Shown piece by piece: positions 30,961 to 40,650 of a stretch of 64,000 nt of DNA (position 1 is the first letter of the stretch; each line of letters opens with the position of its first letter). The notes under the pieces were generated by a model. The model saw nothing but the letters and a program-made list of their open reading frames with translations. It ran no database searches and had not been told where the DNA came from. The translations under genes and the position numbers were made by a program. Source of the stretch: Pseudomonas lactis (GTDB lineage Bacteria; Pseudomonadota; Gammaproteobacteria; Pseudomonadales; Pseudomonadaceae); contig NZ_JYLO01000006.1 in NCBI RefSeq assembly GCF_001439845.1, forward strand, positions 310,001 through 374,000, in the 5' to 3' direction.

Positions 30961-32478
30961 ATGGACATGATGAACAGGGATTTGCAACACATGATCGACG
31001 CACTGTCTGCCTGTTTCGCACGCTTGGGGTTCGAGCGTGATGAACACGCGTTGCTTGACGTATGTGTCAGCGCGGCGGCCCGGATGAGCCAGTGCGACGT
31101 CAGCCAGTTGTACCTGCTCGATGAAGTGACCGGCGGGCTTGAACTGATCGCCCAACATCTTGCCCAGGTGCCGTCGCTCGCCGTAGTGCCTTCACGGCCT
31201 GGTCAGCATTCCCAACAGTTGCTGCACGACACCTTGACCCAGGGCACAGCGTTGAGCCTGGAGGATGTGCAAGGCAGCGGCCATGACACGTGTTTCCTGC
31301 CAGCATTGGCGACACCTTGGCGGGCACTCTTAAGCGTGCCGCTGTTCAACCGGTGCGAACGCATGACTGGTGTGCTGGTGTGCGCCCGCCAACACCCGGC
31401 CCAGCTGCAAGGCTACGCTCCCTCCTTGGGGCATTTGGGCAGCTTCGCCGTCAACCAGTTGCGCATACTGCGCGATGGCCAGCCCAACGTTGGCACACAG
31501 CCCGAATGCAACACACCCTTGGCTGGTGCATACGGCTTGATTGGCACCAGCGTGGCGATGGAGCAGGCGTGCCGGCTGATCAGTAAAGTCTTGAACACCC
31601 CTTACACCGTGCTACTGCAGGGCGAGACCGGCACGGGCAAGGAAGTGGTGGCCCGGGCCATTCACGCGGCCGGGCCGCGTAAGGCGAAGGCGTTTGTGGT
31701 GCAAAACTGCGCGGCGTTCCCGGAAGGGTTGCTTGAAAGCGAGCTGTTCGGTTACCGCAAAGGCGCGTTCACGGGTGCCGAACGCAATCACGCGGGGCTG
31801 TTCGACACCGCACATGGCGGTACGTTGCTGTTGGATGAGATCGGCGATATGCCGCTGCCCTTGCAAGCCAAATTGCTACGGGTATTGCAGGAGGGTGAGG
31901 TTCGCCCGCTGGGCGCCAGTGCGGCACACAAGGTCGACGTGCGCATCATTGCCGCGACCCACCGCGACCTCGCGGCGATGGTCGCCGAAGGGCGCTTTCG
32001 TGAAGACCTCTATTACCGACTGGCTCAGTTCCCCATCACCTTGCCGGCCCTGCGCGAGCGAGACGGCGATGTGCTGCAACTGGCGCGCCATTTCACGGCC
32101 AAGGTGTGCGCAGCGTTGGGCAGGCCACCTGTCGAGTGGTCGAATACGGCCCTCGATCAACTCTCCAGCCACGGTTTTCCCGGCAACGTGCGCGAGCTCA
32201 AATGCCTGGTGGAGCGTGCCGTGTTGCTGTGTGACGACCGCGTAATTCGGCCCGAACACCTGGCGCTGCCCCTGGCACCAAAGCCGGCCACTCCCGATGA
32301 CGTGACGCTGCGCCAACGTATGGAGCGAGTGGAGCGCACGTTCCTGCTCGACTGCCTGCACAAGAACCACGGCAATCGCACCCGTACCGCGCGGGAGCTT
32401 GGGGTCGCCCGGCGTACCCTGCTTTACCGTCTGGCCCGTTTGAACATTCCCTTTGGTGATGCCCGGGAGGAACGCTGA
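30961..32478 (+). CDS. sfa: T6SS sigma-54-dependent transcriptional activator (Sfa/VasH type)
   Basis: 505-residue enhancer-binding protein. It has an N-terminal GAF-like domain (about 20-165), an AAA+ domain with Walker A GETGTGKE at about 221, GAFTGA near 270 and Walker B GGTLLLDEIGD, and a Fis-type HTH (GNRTRTARELGVARRTLLYRL). The intact GAFTGA loop implies real sigma-54 contact. In P. aeruginosa Sfa2 and in Vibrio VasH, such proteins control T6SS genes with RpoN. ATG 30967 is an alternative start with better spacing from AGGGATGA. Confidence 0.93.
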   Translation: MDMMNRDLQHMIDALSACFARLGFERDEHALLDVCVSAAARMSQCDVSQLYLLDEVTGGLELIAQHLAQVPSLAVVPSRPGQHSQQLLHDTLTQGTALSLEDVQGSGHDTCFLPALATPWRALLSVPLFNRCERMTGVLVCARQHPAQLQGYAPSLGHLGSFAVNQLRILRDGQPNVGTQPECNTPLAGAYGLIGTSVAMEQACRLISKVLNTPYTVLLQGETGTGKEVVARAIHAAGPRKAKAFVVQNCAAFPEGLLESELFGYRKGAFTGAERNHAGLFDTAHGGTLLLDEIGDMPLPLQAKLLRVLQEGEVRPLGASAAHKVDVRIIAATHRDLAAMVAEGRFREDLYYRLAQFPITLPALRERDGDVLQLARHFTAKVCAALGRPPVEWSNTALDQLSSHGFPGNVRELKCLVERAVLLCDDRVIRPEHLALPLAPKPATPDDVTLRQRMERVERTFLLDCLHKNHGNRTRTARELGVARRTLLYRLARLNIPFGDAREER

Positions 32479-32513
32479 ATGACGCACTCGATTTTTACTG
32501 GGGGAGAAGCCTG

Positions 32514-32645
32514 ATGCCTGATCGTGCGTGGCACGTCGTCGTGCTGGTGATGTGTTTGTTGGGAGGCTGTAACGCCAACTATGTGTTCGATGATGCCGAG
32601 TACCACCCCTTGGGTGATCCGCAGGCGATCATTCGTGGCCGCTGA
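32514..32645 (+). CDS. 43-residue T6SS-cluster lipoprotein (OrfX position)
   Basis: Small gene preceded by GGGGGAGAAGCCTG. The product has a short signal sequence (MPDRAWHVVVLVMCLLGGC) with lipobox LLGGC at residues 15-19, leaving a mature lipopeptide of 25 residues ending IIRGR. It occupies the orfX2 position of P. aeruginosa HSI-II, between sfa and fha. Function unknown. The conserved position and clean lipobox argue that it is real. Confidence 0.8.
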   Translation: MPDRAWHVVVLVMCLLGGCNANYVFDDAEYHPLGDPQAIIRGR

Positions 32646-32656
32646 AAGGAGAGGGC

Positions 32657-33853
32657 ATGAAGCTGCAGCTTGTGTTTGAGGTCTGCGCGTGCGAAAGCGA
32701 CAAGAGCCTACTTTTGGCCCGCAAAGTATTTGACGGTGCAGGCGGCGTGATCGGGCGCGGCCCTGGATGTGACTGGGTGATCCCTGACGCCAGCCGCGTA
32801 CTCTCCAGCCATCATGGGTTGATCGGTTACCGTGAAGGCCGTTATTTCCTCACGGATATCAGCCGCAACGGTATAGGGCTGGCCAGCAGTCCTGAGCGCC
32901 TGCGCAAGGGGCAGGCGCGATTGATCAGTGACGGTGACGTCTTCGAGCTGGGGGTATTGACGATACGTGCGCGCCTGCTGGAATCGACGCGACCTTCCGA
33001 CGAGTTGCTGACGCCCGCGGCAGTACCGATCCCCGATGACGCTTTCCTGTCGCTGGACCCGCTGCACGGCTTGGAGCTTGATCGCCAGCTGCAGGCCACC
33101 TCGGATGATCTGGAGGCCTTGAACAAGAGCGCCGATGAGCAAGCGATATGGGCAGATCACTTTGGGGCCGATAGCGAGCACGTGGCATTGCCGCGTCGGC
33201 AAGCCCCTTCGATAGGGGTTGCCGCCGTACCCGCTGTTGCGATGACGCCGTCGACCAACGAGGTGTTCTGGTCACAATTTGCAGCGGTCCTGGGTGTCGA
33301 CCTTACGGCCCTCGACACGCTGGCCCGGGAGGCACTGGCGATCAAGGTGGCACGCTTGTTTCGGTTGACGATCGAAGGGCTGCAACACGGTTTGCGCACT
33401 CGGGAAGAACTGAATAACGAATTGGGTACGGCGGCGTTCGCCAGTCAGGGCACGGGCCAGAACCCCTTGAAAGTGTATCGCGACACCGATGCTGCGTTGG
33501 CCGCGATGCTCGATACCCGGGAGTTGGGGCAACTGCCTGCCGTGCGCGCCATTGCCCAGGTGCACCGAGAACTGCAGGTGCATCAGATTGCGCTGCTGGC
33601 CGCTTGTCGAAGCGCCATACGTAACGCCCGCGCGGCCTTTGAGCCCAGCCACCTGTTGGGGTGCTTTGAGTCCCAGGGCAAATCGGCCGGGTTTTTCTCC
33701 GATGGCGGGCATTGGCGGGCCTACCAGCGTCACTACCAGCGTGTGGTGGCGCAAGAACAGCAGAATGATCGCCCGTTGGGCGGCGACTTCGCCAAAGCCT
33801 ACGAGGAGCAGTTGCGCCTGCTCTCCAGCCTGCACATTGATTTTCCAGGATGA
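32657..33853 (+). CDS. fha: T6SS FHA-domain protein Fha (TagH)
   Basis: 398 residues. The N-terminal FHA domain (about 5-110) carries the phosphothreonine-binding residues in VIGRGPGCDWVIPD, SSHHGLI and DISRNGIGL. The C-terminal VasC/ImpI region (about 200-395) includes QNPLKVYRDTDAALAAM. Fha proteins are scaffold substrates of the PpkA kinase and trigger T6SS assembly. Both kinase and phosphatase genes end this operon, so the threonine phosphorylation switch is present. Confidence 0.93.
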   Translation: MKLQLVFEVCACESDKSLLLARKVFDGAGGVIGRGPGCDWVIPDASRVLSSHHGLIGYREGRYFLTDISRNGIGLASSPERLRKGQARLISDGDVFELGVLTIRARLLESTRPSDELLTPAAVPIPDDAFLSLDPLHGLELDRQLQATSDDLEALNKSADEQAIWADHFGADSEHVALPRRQAPSIGVAAVPAVAMTPSTNEVFWSQFAAVLGVDLTALDTLAREALAIKVARLFRLTIEGLQHGLRTREELNNELGTAAFASQGTGQNPLKVYRDTDAALAAMLDTRELGQLPAVRAIAQVHRELQVHQIALLAACRSAIRNARAAFEPSHLLGCFESQGKSAGFFSDGGHWRAYQRHYQRVVAQEQQNDRPLGGDFAKAYEEQLRLLSSLHIDFPG

Positions 33854-33858
33854 TAGTC

Positions 33859-34344
33859 ATGTATCGAGCCACCCTTGTTTCGCTGTTGCTCTTGTGCGGG
33901 CTATTGGCGGGCTGCAGCGCCGTCTCACCATTCTCCACGCTGACCAAGCTGGATGTGGCGCTGACCGCCAGCGAGCTCGTCAACCCGGACCTGCACGGTC
34001 GTCCTTCTCCCGTGGTGGTGCAGTTGATCGAACTGCGCCATGGCGTCGCCTTTGAACATGCCGACTTCTTCAGCCTGTATGGCAATGCGCAGCAGGCGCT
34101 GCCCAAGGACTGGGTCGGCAGCGAGGAGGTTGAACTGCGCCCGGGTGACCGGCTGGCGCTCAAACTGCGCATCGCTCCTGAGAGCCGTTTTGTGGGAGTG
34201 CTGGCCGCTTATCGAGATTTGCCCCATGTCCAGTGGCGGCTGTTGGTGCCCTTGACGGTGCAGCAACGCAACCGTGCCGAGCTGGTGCTGGACCAGGGCG
34301 GTATACGTGTTGCTGACCCGCTCGCTGCTGTGGAGACGCAATAA
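33859..34344 (+). CDS. tssJ: Type VI secretion outer-membrane lipoprotein TssJ
   Basis: 161 residues from ATG 33859. The signal peptide MYRATLVSLLLLCGLLAGC has lipobox LAGC, followed by a beta-rich domain (VVVQLIELRHG, ADFFSLYGN). It anchors the TssJLM membrane complex to the outer membrane. An in-frame ATG at 33850 overlaps the fha stop and is possible, but 33859 fits the signal peptide and the CCAGGA spacing. Confidence 0.92.
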   Translation: MYRATLVSLLLLCGLLAGCSAVSPFSTLTKLDVALTASELVNPDLHGRPSPVVVQLIELRHGVAFEHADFFSLYGNAQQALPKDWVGSEEVELRPGDRLALKLRIAPESRFVGVLAAYRDLPHVQWRLLVPLTVQQRNRAELVLDQGGIRVADPLAAVETQ

Positions 34345-34345
34345 C

Positions 34346-35674
34346 ATGCAGGTTCATAAAGTTATCTGGCAGGAAGGCATGTTGTTGCGGCCACAGCACT
34401 TGCAGCACAACGACCGTTATTACCAGCAGCAGCTCAATCAGACCCGCCTGCTGGGCAGTGACACCTGGGGTTTGCTCACGCTCGAACTCAATACACAGTA
34501 CCTCAAGCTGGGCAAGCTGGTGGTCAACCAGGCCAGTGGCGTGTTACCGGACGGCAGCCTGTTTGAATTGAATGCCGCCATGGAGCCGCTGGTGCTGCAG
34601 GTGCCAAAGGATGCAGGCACGCAAGGGGTTTACCTGGCGCTGCCGCTGGCCAGCGGCAGTCACCTTGAGGTCCGCCAGCCTGCGCAAAGCGAGGTGTTGG
34701 CGCGCTACCTCAGCTGTGAAGTGGAAGTGGGAGACTCCAACGTGGGCGTGGATACGCGTTGCCGAATCCACTGCGCGCGCCCGGATTTACGTCTTGTGCT
34801 GGGTGAACAGCCGGGTGACCAGCACTTCGTCAAGCTCAAGGTGGCCCAGGTACTGAACGCCAGCAATGAGGGCGGCGTGAATCTGGATACGGCGTTCATC
34901 CCGACGTTTATCTTCGTGCAGGAGCACGGGTACGTGGCGTCGTGCCTCAAGGAGGTAATTGGCCTGCTTGCCAGCCGGGGCGATGCCATCGCGGCGCGCA
35001 TTCGTGGCGAGAGCACAGCCGCAGGCACGCACATCGTCGATTTCCTGATGCTGCAAGTGATCAATCGTAGCGAGCTGGAGCTGCGCCACTGCCTGAGCCA
35101 GGCGCGGGTGCGGCCCGAAGCGGTGTTCCGTGCGCTGGTGTCGCTGCTTGGGGAGCTATCAACCTTCACCACTGACAGCAAACGCGCGCAGTTGGATGTT
35201 CATTACCAACACGGTGATCAGGGCGCCAGTTTTCGCGCTCTGATGGCGCAGTTGCGCATGGCGCTGTCGGTGGTGCTGGAGCAACAGGCGATCGAGTTGA
35301 CATTGCAGCCACGCCAATACGGCGTTCTGGTATGCCCGGTCAACGAGTTGAAACTGCTGGGCACCGCCACCTTCATCCTGGCAGCCACCGCGCAGTGTGA
35401 GGCGCATGAACTACGCCAGCGCCTGCCGGCACACCTGAAAGTCGCGCCGGTTGAGCGCATACGCGAGTTGGTCAACCTGCACTTGGCCGGTATCAAGGTC
35501 AAACCCTTGCCAGTGGCGCCGCGACAGATTCCGTTCCATGCCGGCAAGACCTATTTCATGCTCGATATGAGCCCCCGTGATATCGCGCAGATGGAGCAGT
35601 CGGGCGGTTTCGCTTTCCACGTAGGGGGTGAATTCACCGGGCTTGAACTCGACTTCTGGGCCATCAGGAACTGA
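34346..35674 (+). CDS. tssK: Type VI secretion baseplate-membrane linker TssK
   Basis: 442-residue TssK (ImpJ/VasE). It begins with the family hallmark VIWQEGMLLRPQHLQ, with DRYYQQQLNQTR, and has the C-terminal segment FHAGKTYFMLDM. It connects the baseplate to the TssLM membrane complex. The frame runs upstream to 34274 inside tssJ, but ATG 34346 is the conserved start, 1 bp after the tssJ stop. Confidence 0.95.
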   Translation: MQVHKVIWQEGMLLRPQHLQHNDRYYQQQLNQTRLLGSDTWGLLTLELNTQYLKLGKLVVNQASGVLPDGSLFELNAAMEPLVLQVPKDAGTQGVYLALPLASGSHLEVRQPAQSEVLARYLSCEVEVGDSNVGVDTRCRIHCARPDLRLVLGEQPGDQHFVKLKVAQVLNASNEGGVNLDTAFIPTFIFVQEHGYVASCLKEVIGLLASRGDAIAARIRGESTAAGTHIVDFLMLQVINRSELELRHCLSQARVRPEAVFRALVSLLGELSTFTTDSKRAQLDVHYQHGDQGASFRALMAQLRMALSVVLEQQAIELTLQPRQYGVLVCPVNELKLLGTATFILAATAQCEAHELRQRLPAHLKVAPVERIRELVNLHLAGIKVKPLPVAPRQIPFHAGKTYFMLDMSPRDIAQMEQSGGFAFHVGGEFTGLELDFWAIRN

Positions 35675-35679
35675 ATGCC

Positions 35680-36540
35680 ATGGACAGTGAATACACCCAG
35701 GATGAAAAAACCGTCCTGCTCGACCGGGAGACTCATGAGCCTGCCCAGGGGCCGTTGACGGATTTCCCGTCGCCGCCGCGCTACGAACAGTTGGAAGACC
35801 GCATGATCTACGCGGGCCACAGGCTCGATACCCAGAGCTTTCAGGCAGGGCTCAACCCGCTGGTTGCCGCAGCCTGGGCGGTATTGTTTGAAGTTATAGG
35901 GCTCAGGGTCTGCTCCGGCCGTGAAAACCTGGGCACACTCAACGATCGGTTAGCGTTGGCGGTGACTCAGTTCGAAACCCGCGCCTTGCAGGGCGGCGTG
36001 GAGAACAGCCAGGTCATGTCGGCACGCTATGTGTTGTGCAGCGTGATCGATGAGGCGGTGGTGACGACCCCGTGGGGGGCGCAAAGCGAATGGTCGAAGA
36101 TGAGCCTGTTGAGCCGCTTTCATAACGAAACCTTTGGCGGCGAAAAAGTGTTCCAGTTGCTGGAGCGCCTCACGCGCGACCCGGTGAAGCACCTGGCGAT
36201 GCTGGAGTTGCTGTACCTGTGCCTGTCCCTGGGGTTCGAAGGCAAATACCGGGTGATGGAGCGGGGCGTGTCGCAACTTGAGGCGGTGCGCGATGCGTTG
36301 TATCGCCAGATCAGGCATGTACGTGGGGAACCGGCGGCGGTAGCGCTACTGCCTGCCCAGCCAAAGGCCGAACGGCGCAAGCTGGTGCGTGTCATCCCTG
36401 CCACTTGGTGGGTCGGCCTCACCTTGGTATGTGTGCTGGCGATGTACACAGGGTTTGCCTGGGTACTGAGCAACGAGCGTACGCACGCGCTGCAACCCCT
36501 TCAACTGTCGGCGTCGGATCTGCTCCGCACGCCTTTGTAA
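35680..36540 (+). CDS. tssL: Type VI secretion membrane protein TssL (DotU/IcmH)
   Basis: 286-residue DotU-type protein. The cytoplasmic helical domain includes LCSVIDEAVVTTPWG and FHNETFGGEKVFQLLERL, with one C-terminal membrane span (WWVGLTLVCVLAMYTGFAWV, about 247-268). There is no periplasmic OmpA-like peptidoglycan-binding extension. It forms the inner-membrane platform with TssM. Confidence 0.94.
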   Translation: MDSEYTQDEKTVLLDRETHEPAQGPLTDFPSPPRYEQLEDRMIYAGHRLDTQSFQAGLNPLVAAAWAVLFEVIGLRVCSGRENLGTLNDRLALAVTQFETRALQGGVENSQVMSARYVLCSVIDEAVVTTPWGAQSEWSKMSLLSRFHNETFGGEKVFQLLERLTRDPVKHLAMLELLYLCLSLGFEGKYRVMERGVSQLEAVRDALYRQIRHVRGEPAAVALLPAQPKAERRKLVRVIPATWWVGLTLVCVLAMYTGFAWVLSNERTHALQPLQLSASDLLRTPL

Positions 36541-36556
36541 ACGCTGGGAGCATTGA

Positions 36557-39500
36557 ATGATCGCATTCTTCAAGGGGATGGGCACCGTGCTGGGCAGGAT
36601 TTGGGTGTGGAGCCTGTTGCTGGTGCTGTCCTGTGCGGCAATGGTGTGGTTTTTGGGGCCGCTGCTGGCGGTGGATGACCACCGTATCTGGGCCGGGGCG
36701 ACTGCGCGGCTGGTCACCATCAGCAGTGTGTTCTTGCTATGGGGACTGGCGATGGCGTTTGCGGGGCCCGGTTTTGCCGCCTGGCGCCAAAGGCCGGAGC
36801 GCGAGACGCGCCAGCAGCCGATGAGGGGGGTGGAGGACGAACGCCGACACCTGCGCAGTCGGTTCAAGAAAGCCGTGCACCTGCTCAAGACGTCCCGCCA
36901 TTATGGAGAGCGTAACGCACGTTGGCGTCATGAGTTGCCTTGGTACCTGTTGATCGGTGAACCGGGCAGTGGCAAGACGCAGTTGCTGGCGGCAGCGGGC
37001 TTACCGCTGGCGCTGGATCACGCGCAAGCGCGGCCGATCGGTAGCAGTGCCCATTGCGACTGGTATTTCGGCGACGAAGGTGTCCTGATCGACACCCCGG
37101 GGCGCTACCTTACCCAGCCCGACCGTTCAGTGGACGCCGCAGGTTGGGCTACCTTGCTGCAACTGCTTAGGCGGCGTCGCCGAGTGCGCCCGCTCAGCGG
37201 TGTGGTGGTGACGTTATCGGCCGATACGCTGGCGAGCGCCACTGAATACGACCTGGATCATCATGCCCGCCGCGTACATTCGCGCTTGCAGGAGATCCAA
37301 CAGACGCTGCATGTGGATGTGCCGATTTACCTGGTGTTGACCCACGCCGACCAGTTGCCGGGATTCGCTGAGTACTTCGACTCACCCCTTGGAGAAAGTG
37401 CCGACAGTGTGCTTGGGCAGCACCTGCATGCCTGCGCCGAGGGTACTGACACGACGCAGGTTCGTCAGGCGGTCGAGCGATTATTGCAACGCTTGAACAG
37501 TGAACTGATTGGGCGATTGCATCAGGAGCGCAATGTCGAGCGACGTGGGCAGATGCTGGAGTTTCCCCAGCAGGCAGCACGAATGGGGGAGCGCGTCAGC
37601 CTGTTCGTTGACATGGCGTTTTGCGCTCATCGCTACCAACCCATCAACGGTTTGCGAGGGTTCTTCTTGACCTGCGCCGATGGCAGGCACCCGCGCTTTG
37701 TGCAGGGCCTGTTCAGCCAGGTGATCTTCGCCGAGGCCGACCTTGCGGGTTTGCAGGCTCAGGAACAGCAACGTCTGCGTTGGCGCCAGGGCGCGCAGTC
37801 GATGGCTGCGGCGCTGGTTATTGGCGGTGTCGGCGGGCTATGGGGGCACAGTTACTCCGTCAACCACCAACGCTTGGCGCAATTGGCGGCGCTGACCTCA
37901 CACCCGCCGCTCGCCCTTGCGGCCGGCGATGAAAGCACGGCGCTGTTGGCGCTGTTGGACGCGCGACTGGCGGCGACCCAGGTTTTTCCAGAGCCGGCAG
38001 ATGTACGCCTGGTGGAGCGCACCGGACTGTATCAGGGCGAACTGAGCCGTCCCAGCGTCGATCAAGCCTATGATCACGCGCTGCAAAAGCCATTTCTGGC
38101 CTGGACAGCCGCCCAATTGGAAGAACAGGTAATTGCCAGTCTCGGGGACCGGGAGCGGCTGCTCGACGACCTGCGGGCCTACCTGATGCTCAATCTGCGC
38201 GAACGCCGTGACACGACCTGGCTGGCAGAACATATTGCGAGCCTTTGGTCGGTGCGATTTGCCGGGGATATGCCAACACAGAAGCGCCTCAATGTGCATC
38301 TTGCGAGGTTGCTGGAGCAACCCTTTGTGGTGTCACTCAACCAGGAACGGCTGGCCCAGGCCCGTGAAGCGCTGAGGGGCGAATCGTTGGCCGATGGGGT
38401 CTATCGTGTATTGCGCGAACAAGCGCGCGGCCTGGAACCGTTGCGGCTGGCCGAGGGTAAGGTGTTCGCCGCTATCGACCCGCCTGTGCCGGGGTTCTAT
38501 ACCAAACGCTATGTGCAGTACTTCGAGGCGCAGGGCCCGCGCTTGGTCAACGCCATCACCCAGGACAACTGGGTACTCGGGCAGGGCTCCGACCTGGGGC
38601 CTCAGGACTTGCGGCGCCTGATGGCTGAATTGCAGCAGCGCTATTTCAGCGAGTATGCCGATGCCTGGAGCGATGCGCTTGGCCGAGTCAGGCTGCAAGA
38701 GACCGACAACCTGCGCCAGGATGCCGAGCAACTGATGAACCTGACGTCAGCGCAATCGCCCTTGATTCGTCTGTTGCAACAGGTGCGTGAAAACACGCGC
38801 CTGTTGCCAGGCCATGGGCTGCTGGACAAAGTGGCCCAGCAGTCGGTAGACCTGGGCGAGATGGCCAAGTCGCGGTTGACGGCAGGGCAGACGGCTATTG
38901 TCGAGGCGCCGCGGCGCGCCTTGCAGCGCCGCTTTGAGCCTTTGCATCAATTGCTGGATGAGCAGCAAAACCCCGGCGTAGAGCTGACTCAGGCGTTGCG
39001 CCTGCTGGATGAAGTACACCTGCAACTGACGGCATTGAACCGTGACAGCGCACCCGAGCAGGCGGCTTTCCTGCGCGCCAGGCAGCGCATGGAGGGCCAG
39101 CAGGATGCATTGGGCAATCTGCGTGACGCCGCCGCGCGCCTGCCGCTGCCCGTTGCCGGCTGGCTCGAAGGTGTGGCCGATGACCGTTGGCGGCATCTGC
39201 TGGAGCAGGCCTATGTGCACGTCAACCAACGTTATCAGAGCGAGGTGCATAGCCTTTACGCCAAGGCGATCGGCCGACGTTACCCATTCAATGCGCACGC
39301 CAGCAGTGAGGTCGCCCTTCACGATTTTCAGGAGTTCTTCAAGCCACGCGGGGTAATGGCGCGCTTTTATGAGGGCTACCTGCGGCCTTTTATCAGCGTC
39401 GACGGCAGCCGCTACCGACTGCGTGGGCTGGATGGCCAGAGTTTGCCGGTTTCGCGTGCGCTGCTGGAGCAATTGATGAAAACTCAGGTCATCCGCCGCG

Positions 39501-39922
39501 GTTTTTTTACCGAAGACGCGGGGGAGTTATCTGTGCGATTCACCTTGGCGCCCTACAGCCTGGACCCATCGGTCAGCCGTGCGATCCTGCGGTTTGGCGA
39601 CCAGCAATTGGAGTATCGCCACGGTCCGATCGTACCCATGGCGTTCCATTGGCCCACCGATGCAGACAATGGGCGCAGCAGCCTCGTTCTGGAGAGAGGC
39701 ACGGAGCAGCGACCCTTGGGTATCGAAAAGAACACCGGGGCGTGGTCGTTGTTCCGGTTTCTGGATCTGCTGCAGAAAGAGCCCGCCAGTGGCCGAAATA
39801 TACAGATCCTCAAGGCAGACCTCGCCGGCCTGCGTGCCAATTACCGGCTCACCAGCCAGCGTACACCTGGCCCGTTTGACATGGACTCATGGCGTACCTT
39901 TCGCCTGCCGGAGCAGCTGTGA
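36557..39922 (+). CDS. tssM: Type VI secretion membrane protein TssM (IcmF)
   Basis: 1121-residue IcmF-type protein. It has N-terminal membrane spans (about 12-33 and 46-67), a cytoplasmic NTPase-like domain with Walker A GEPGSGKT at about 134-141, a third span near 413-434 (AAALVIGGVGGLWG), and a large periplasmic IcmF/DUF1215-type region to the end. It bridges the inner membrane to TssJ. The intact Walker A suggests an NTP-binding version. The stop overlaps the next GTG start. Confidence 0.95.
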   Translation: MIAFFKGMGTVLGRIWVWSLLLVLSCAAMVWFLGPLLAVDDHRIWAGATARLVTISSVFLLWGLAMAFAGPGFAAWRQRPERETRQQPMRGVEDERRHLRSRFKKAVHLLKTSRHYGERNARWRHELPWYLLIGEPGSGKTQLLAAAGLPLALDHAQARPIGSSAHCDWYFGDEGVLIDTPGRYLTQPDRSVDAAGWATLLQLLRRRRRVRPLSGVVVTLSADTLASATEYDLDHHARRVHSRLQEIQQTLHVDVPIYLVLTHADQLPGFAEYFDSPLGESADSVLGQHLHACAEGTDTTQVRQAVERLLQRLNSELIGRLHQERNVERRGQMLEFPQQAARMGERVSLFVDMAFCAHRYQPINGLRGFFLTCADGRHPRFVQGLFSQVIFAEADLAGLQAQEQQRLRWRQGAQSMAAALVIGGVGGLWGHSYSVNHQRLAQLAALTSHPPLALAAGDESTALLALLDARLAATQVFPEPADVRLVERTGLYQGELSRPSVDQAYDHALQKPFLAWTAAQLEEQVIASLGDRERLLDDLRAYLMLNLRERRDTTWLAEHIASLWSVRFAGDMPTQKRLNVHLARLLEQPFVVSLNQERLAQAREALRGESLADGVYRVLREQARGLEPLRLAEGKVFAAIDPPVPGFYTKRYVQYFEAQGPRLVNAITQDNWVLGQGSDLGPQDLRRLMAELQQRYFSEYADAWSDALGRVRLQETDNLRQDAEQLMNLTSAQSPLIRLLQQVRENTRLLPGHGLLDKVAQQSVDLGEMAKSRLTAGQTAIVEAPRRALQRRFEPLHQLLDEQQNPGVELTQALRLLDEVHLQLTALNRDSAPEQAAFLRARQRMEGQQDALGNLRDAAARLPLPVAGWLEGVADDRWRHLLEQAYVHVNQRYQSEVHSLYAKAIGRRYPFNAHASSEVALHDFQEFFKPRGVMARFYEGYLRPFISVDGSRYRLRGLDGQSLPVSRALLEQLMKTQVIRRGFFTEDAGELSVRFTLAPYSLDPSVSRAILRFGDQQLEYRHGPIVPMAFHWPTDADNGRSSLVLERGTEQRPLGIEKNTGAWSLFRFLDLLQKEPASGRNIQILKADLAGLRANYRLTSQRTPGPFDMDSWRTFRLPEQL

Positions 39923-40650
39923 ACCCGATGGAGGCCCCGTGGCGCAGCGCCGGGCGCACGCAGCGAGGCCAGGCGCGGTTGCGCAATGAGGATGCGTTCC
40001 TGGACAACCCGCGCGCGGGTTGCTGGGCGGTGGCGGACGGCATGGGCGGGTATCGGCACGGGGATGTCGCCAGCCAGTGGGTGGTCAGCCAGTTGGCGTC
40101 AGTGTCGGCGGACGGCAACCTTGACCAACGTATTCAGGCGATTCGCCACAGGTTGCAGGACGTCAACCAAGGGGTGAGGCGCGCATGGACAGAGCCTGGC
40201 GCAAGCGGTGACGTGACGATGGGCAGCACCGTGGTTGCCCTGTTGCTGGAGAAGGGCCGGGCAGCCTGCCTATGGGCGGGGGACAGTCGTTGCTATCTAT
40301 GGCGCGACCAGAGCCTTTATCAGTTGTCGAAGGACCACTCGCTGCTGCAGCGCCTTATGGACGAGCGGCAGTTGAGTGCGGCGCAAGCCCAGGCCTACCC
40401 GGGTGCCAGGGCCTTGACCCGGGCCGTTGGCGCGCGTTCGCGTTTGCACCTTGAAGTACTGGAACTGCGCACCCGCCCAGGGGACGTGTTTTTGTTGTGC
40501 AGTGATGGCTTGTATCAGGGCCTCAGCCACGTTGACCTGGGGCGGGCGTTGAGCATGGGCACGCCTCAACGGGCAGTGGAACGGCTATTTGCAGGGGCGT
40601 TGCGCAGGCCGGTACGTGATGACCTGACCGCGGTCGTGGTGCAGCCTTGA
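39919..40650 (+). CDS. pppA: T6SS PP2C-type serine/threonine phosphatase
   Basis: 243-residue PP2C phosphatase with metal-binding motifs RLRNEDAFLD, AVADGMGGYRHGD, WAGDSRCYLW, LLCSDGLYQGL and RDDLTAVVV all present. GTG 39919 overlaps the tssM stop (GTGA) and is preceded by CCGGAG; this is preferred to the longer frame from 39889. It should reverse PpkA phosphorylation of Fha and switch off assembly (Stp1 position in HSI-II). Confidence 0.92.
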   Translation: MNPMEAPWRSAGRTQRGQARLRNEDAFLDNPRAGCWAVADGMGGYRHGDVASQWVVSQLASVSADGNLDQRIQAIRHRLQDVNQGVRRAWTEPGASGDVTMGSTVVALLLEKGRAACLWAGDSRCYLWRDQSLYQLSKDHSLLQRLMDERQLSAAQAQAYPGARALTRAVGARSRLHLEVLELRTRPGDVFLLCSDGLYQGLSHVDLGRALSMGTPQRAVERLFAGALRRPVRDDLTAVVVQP

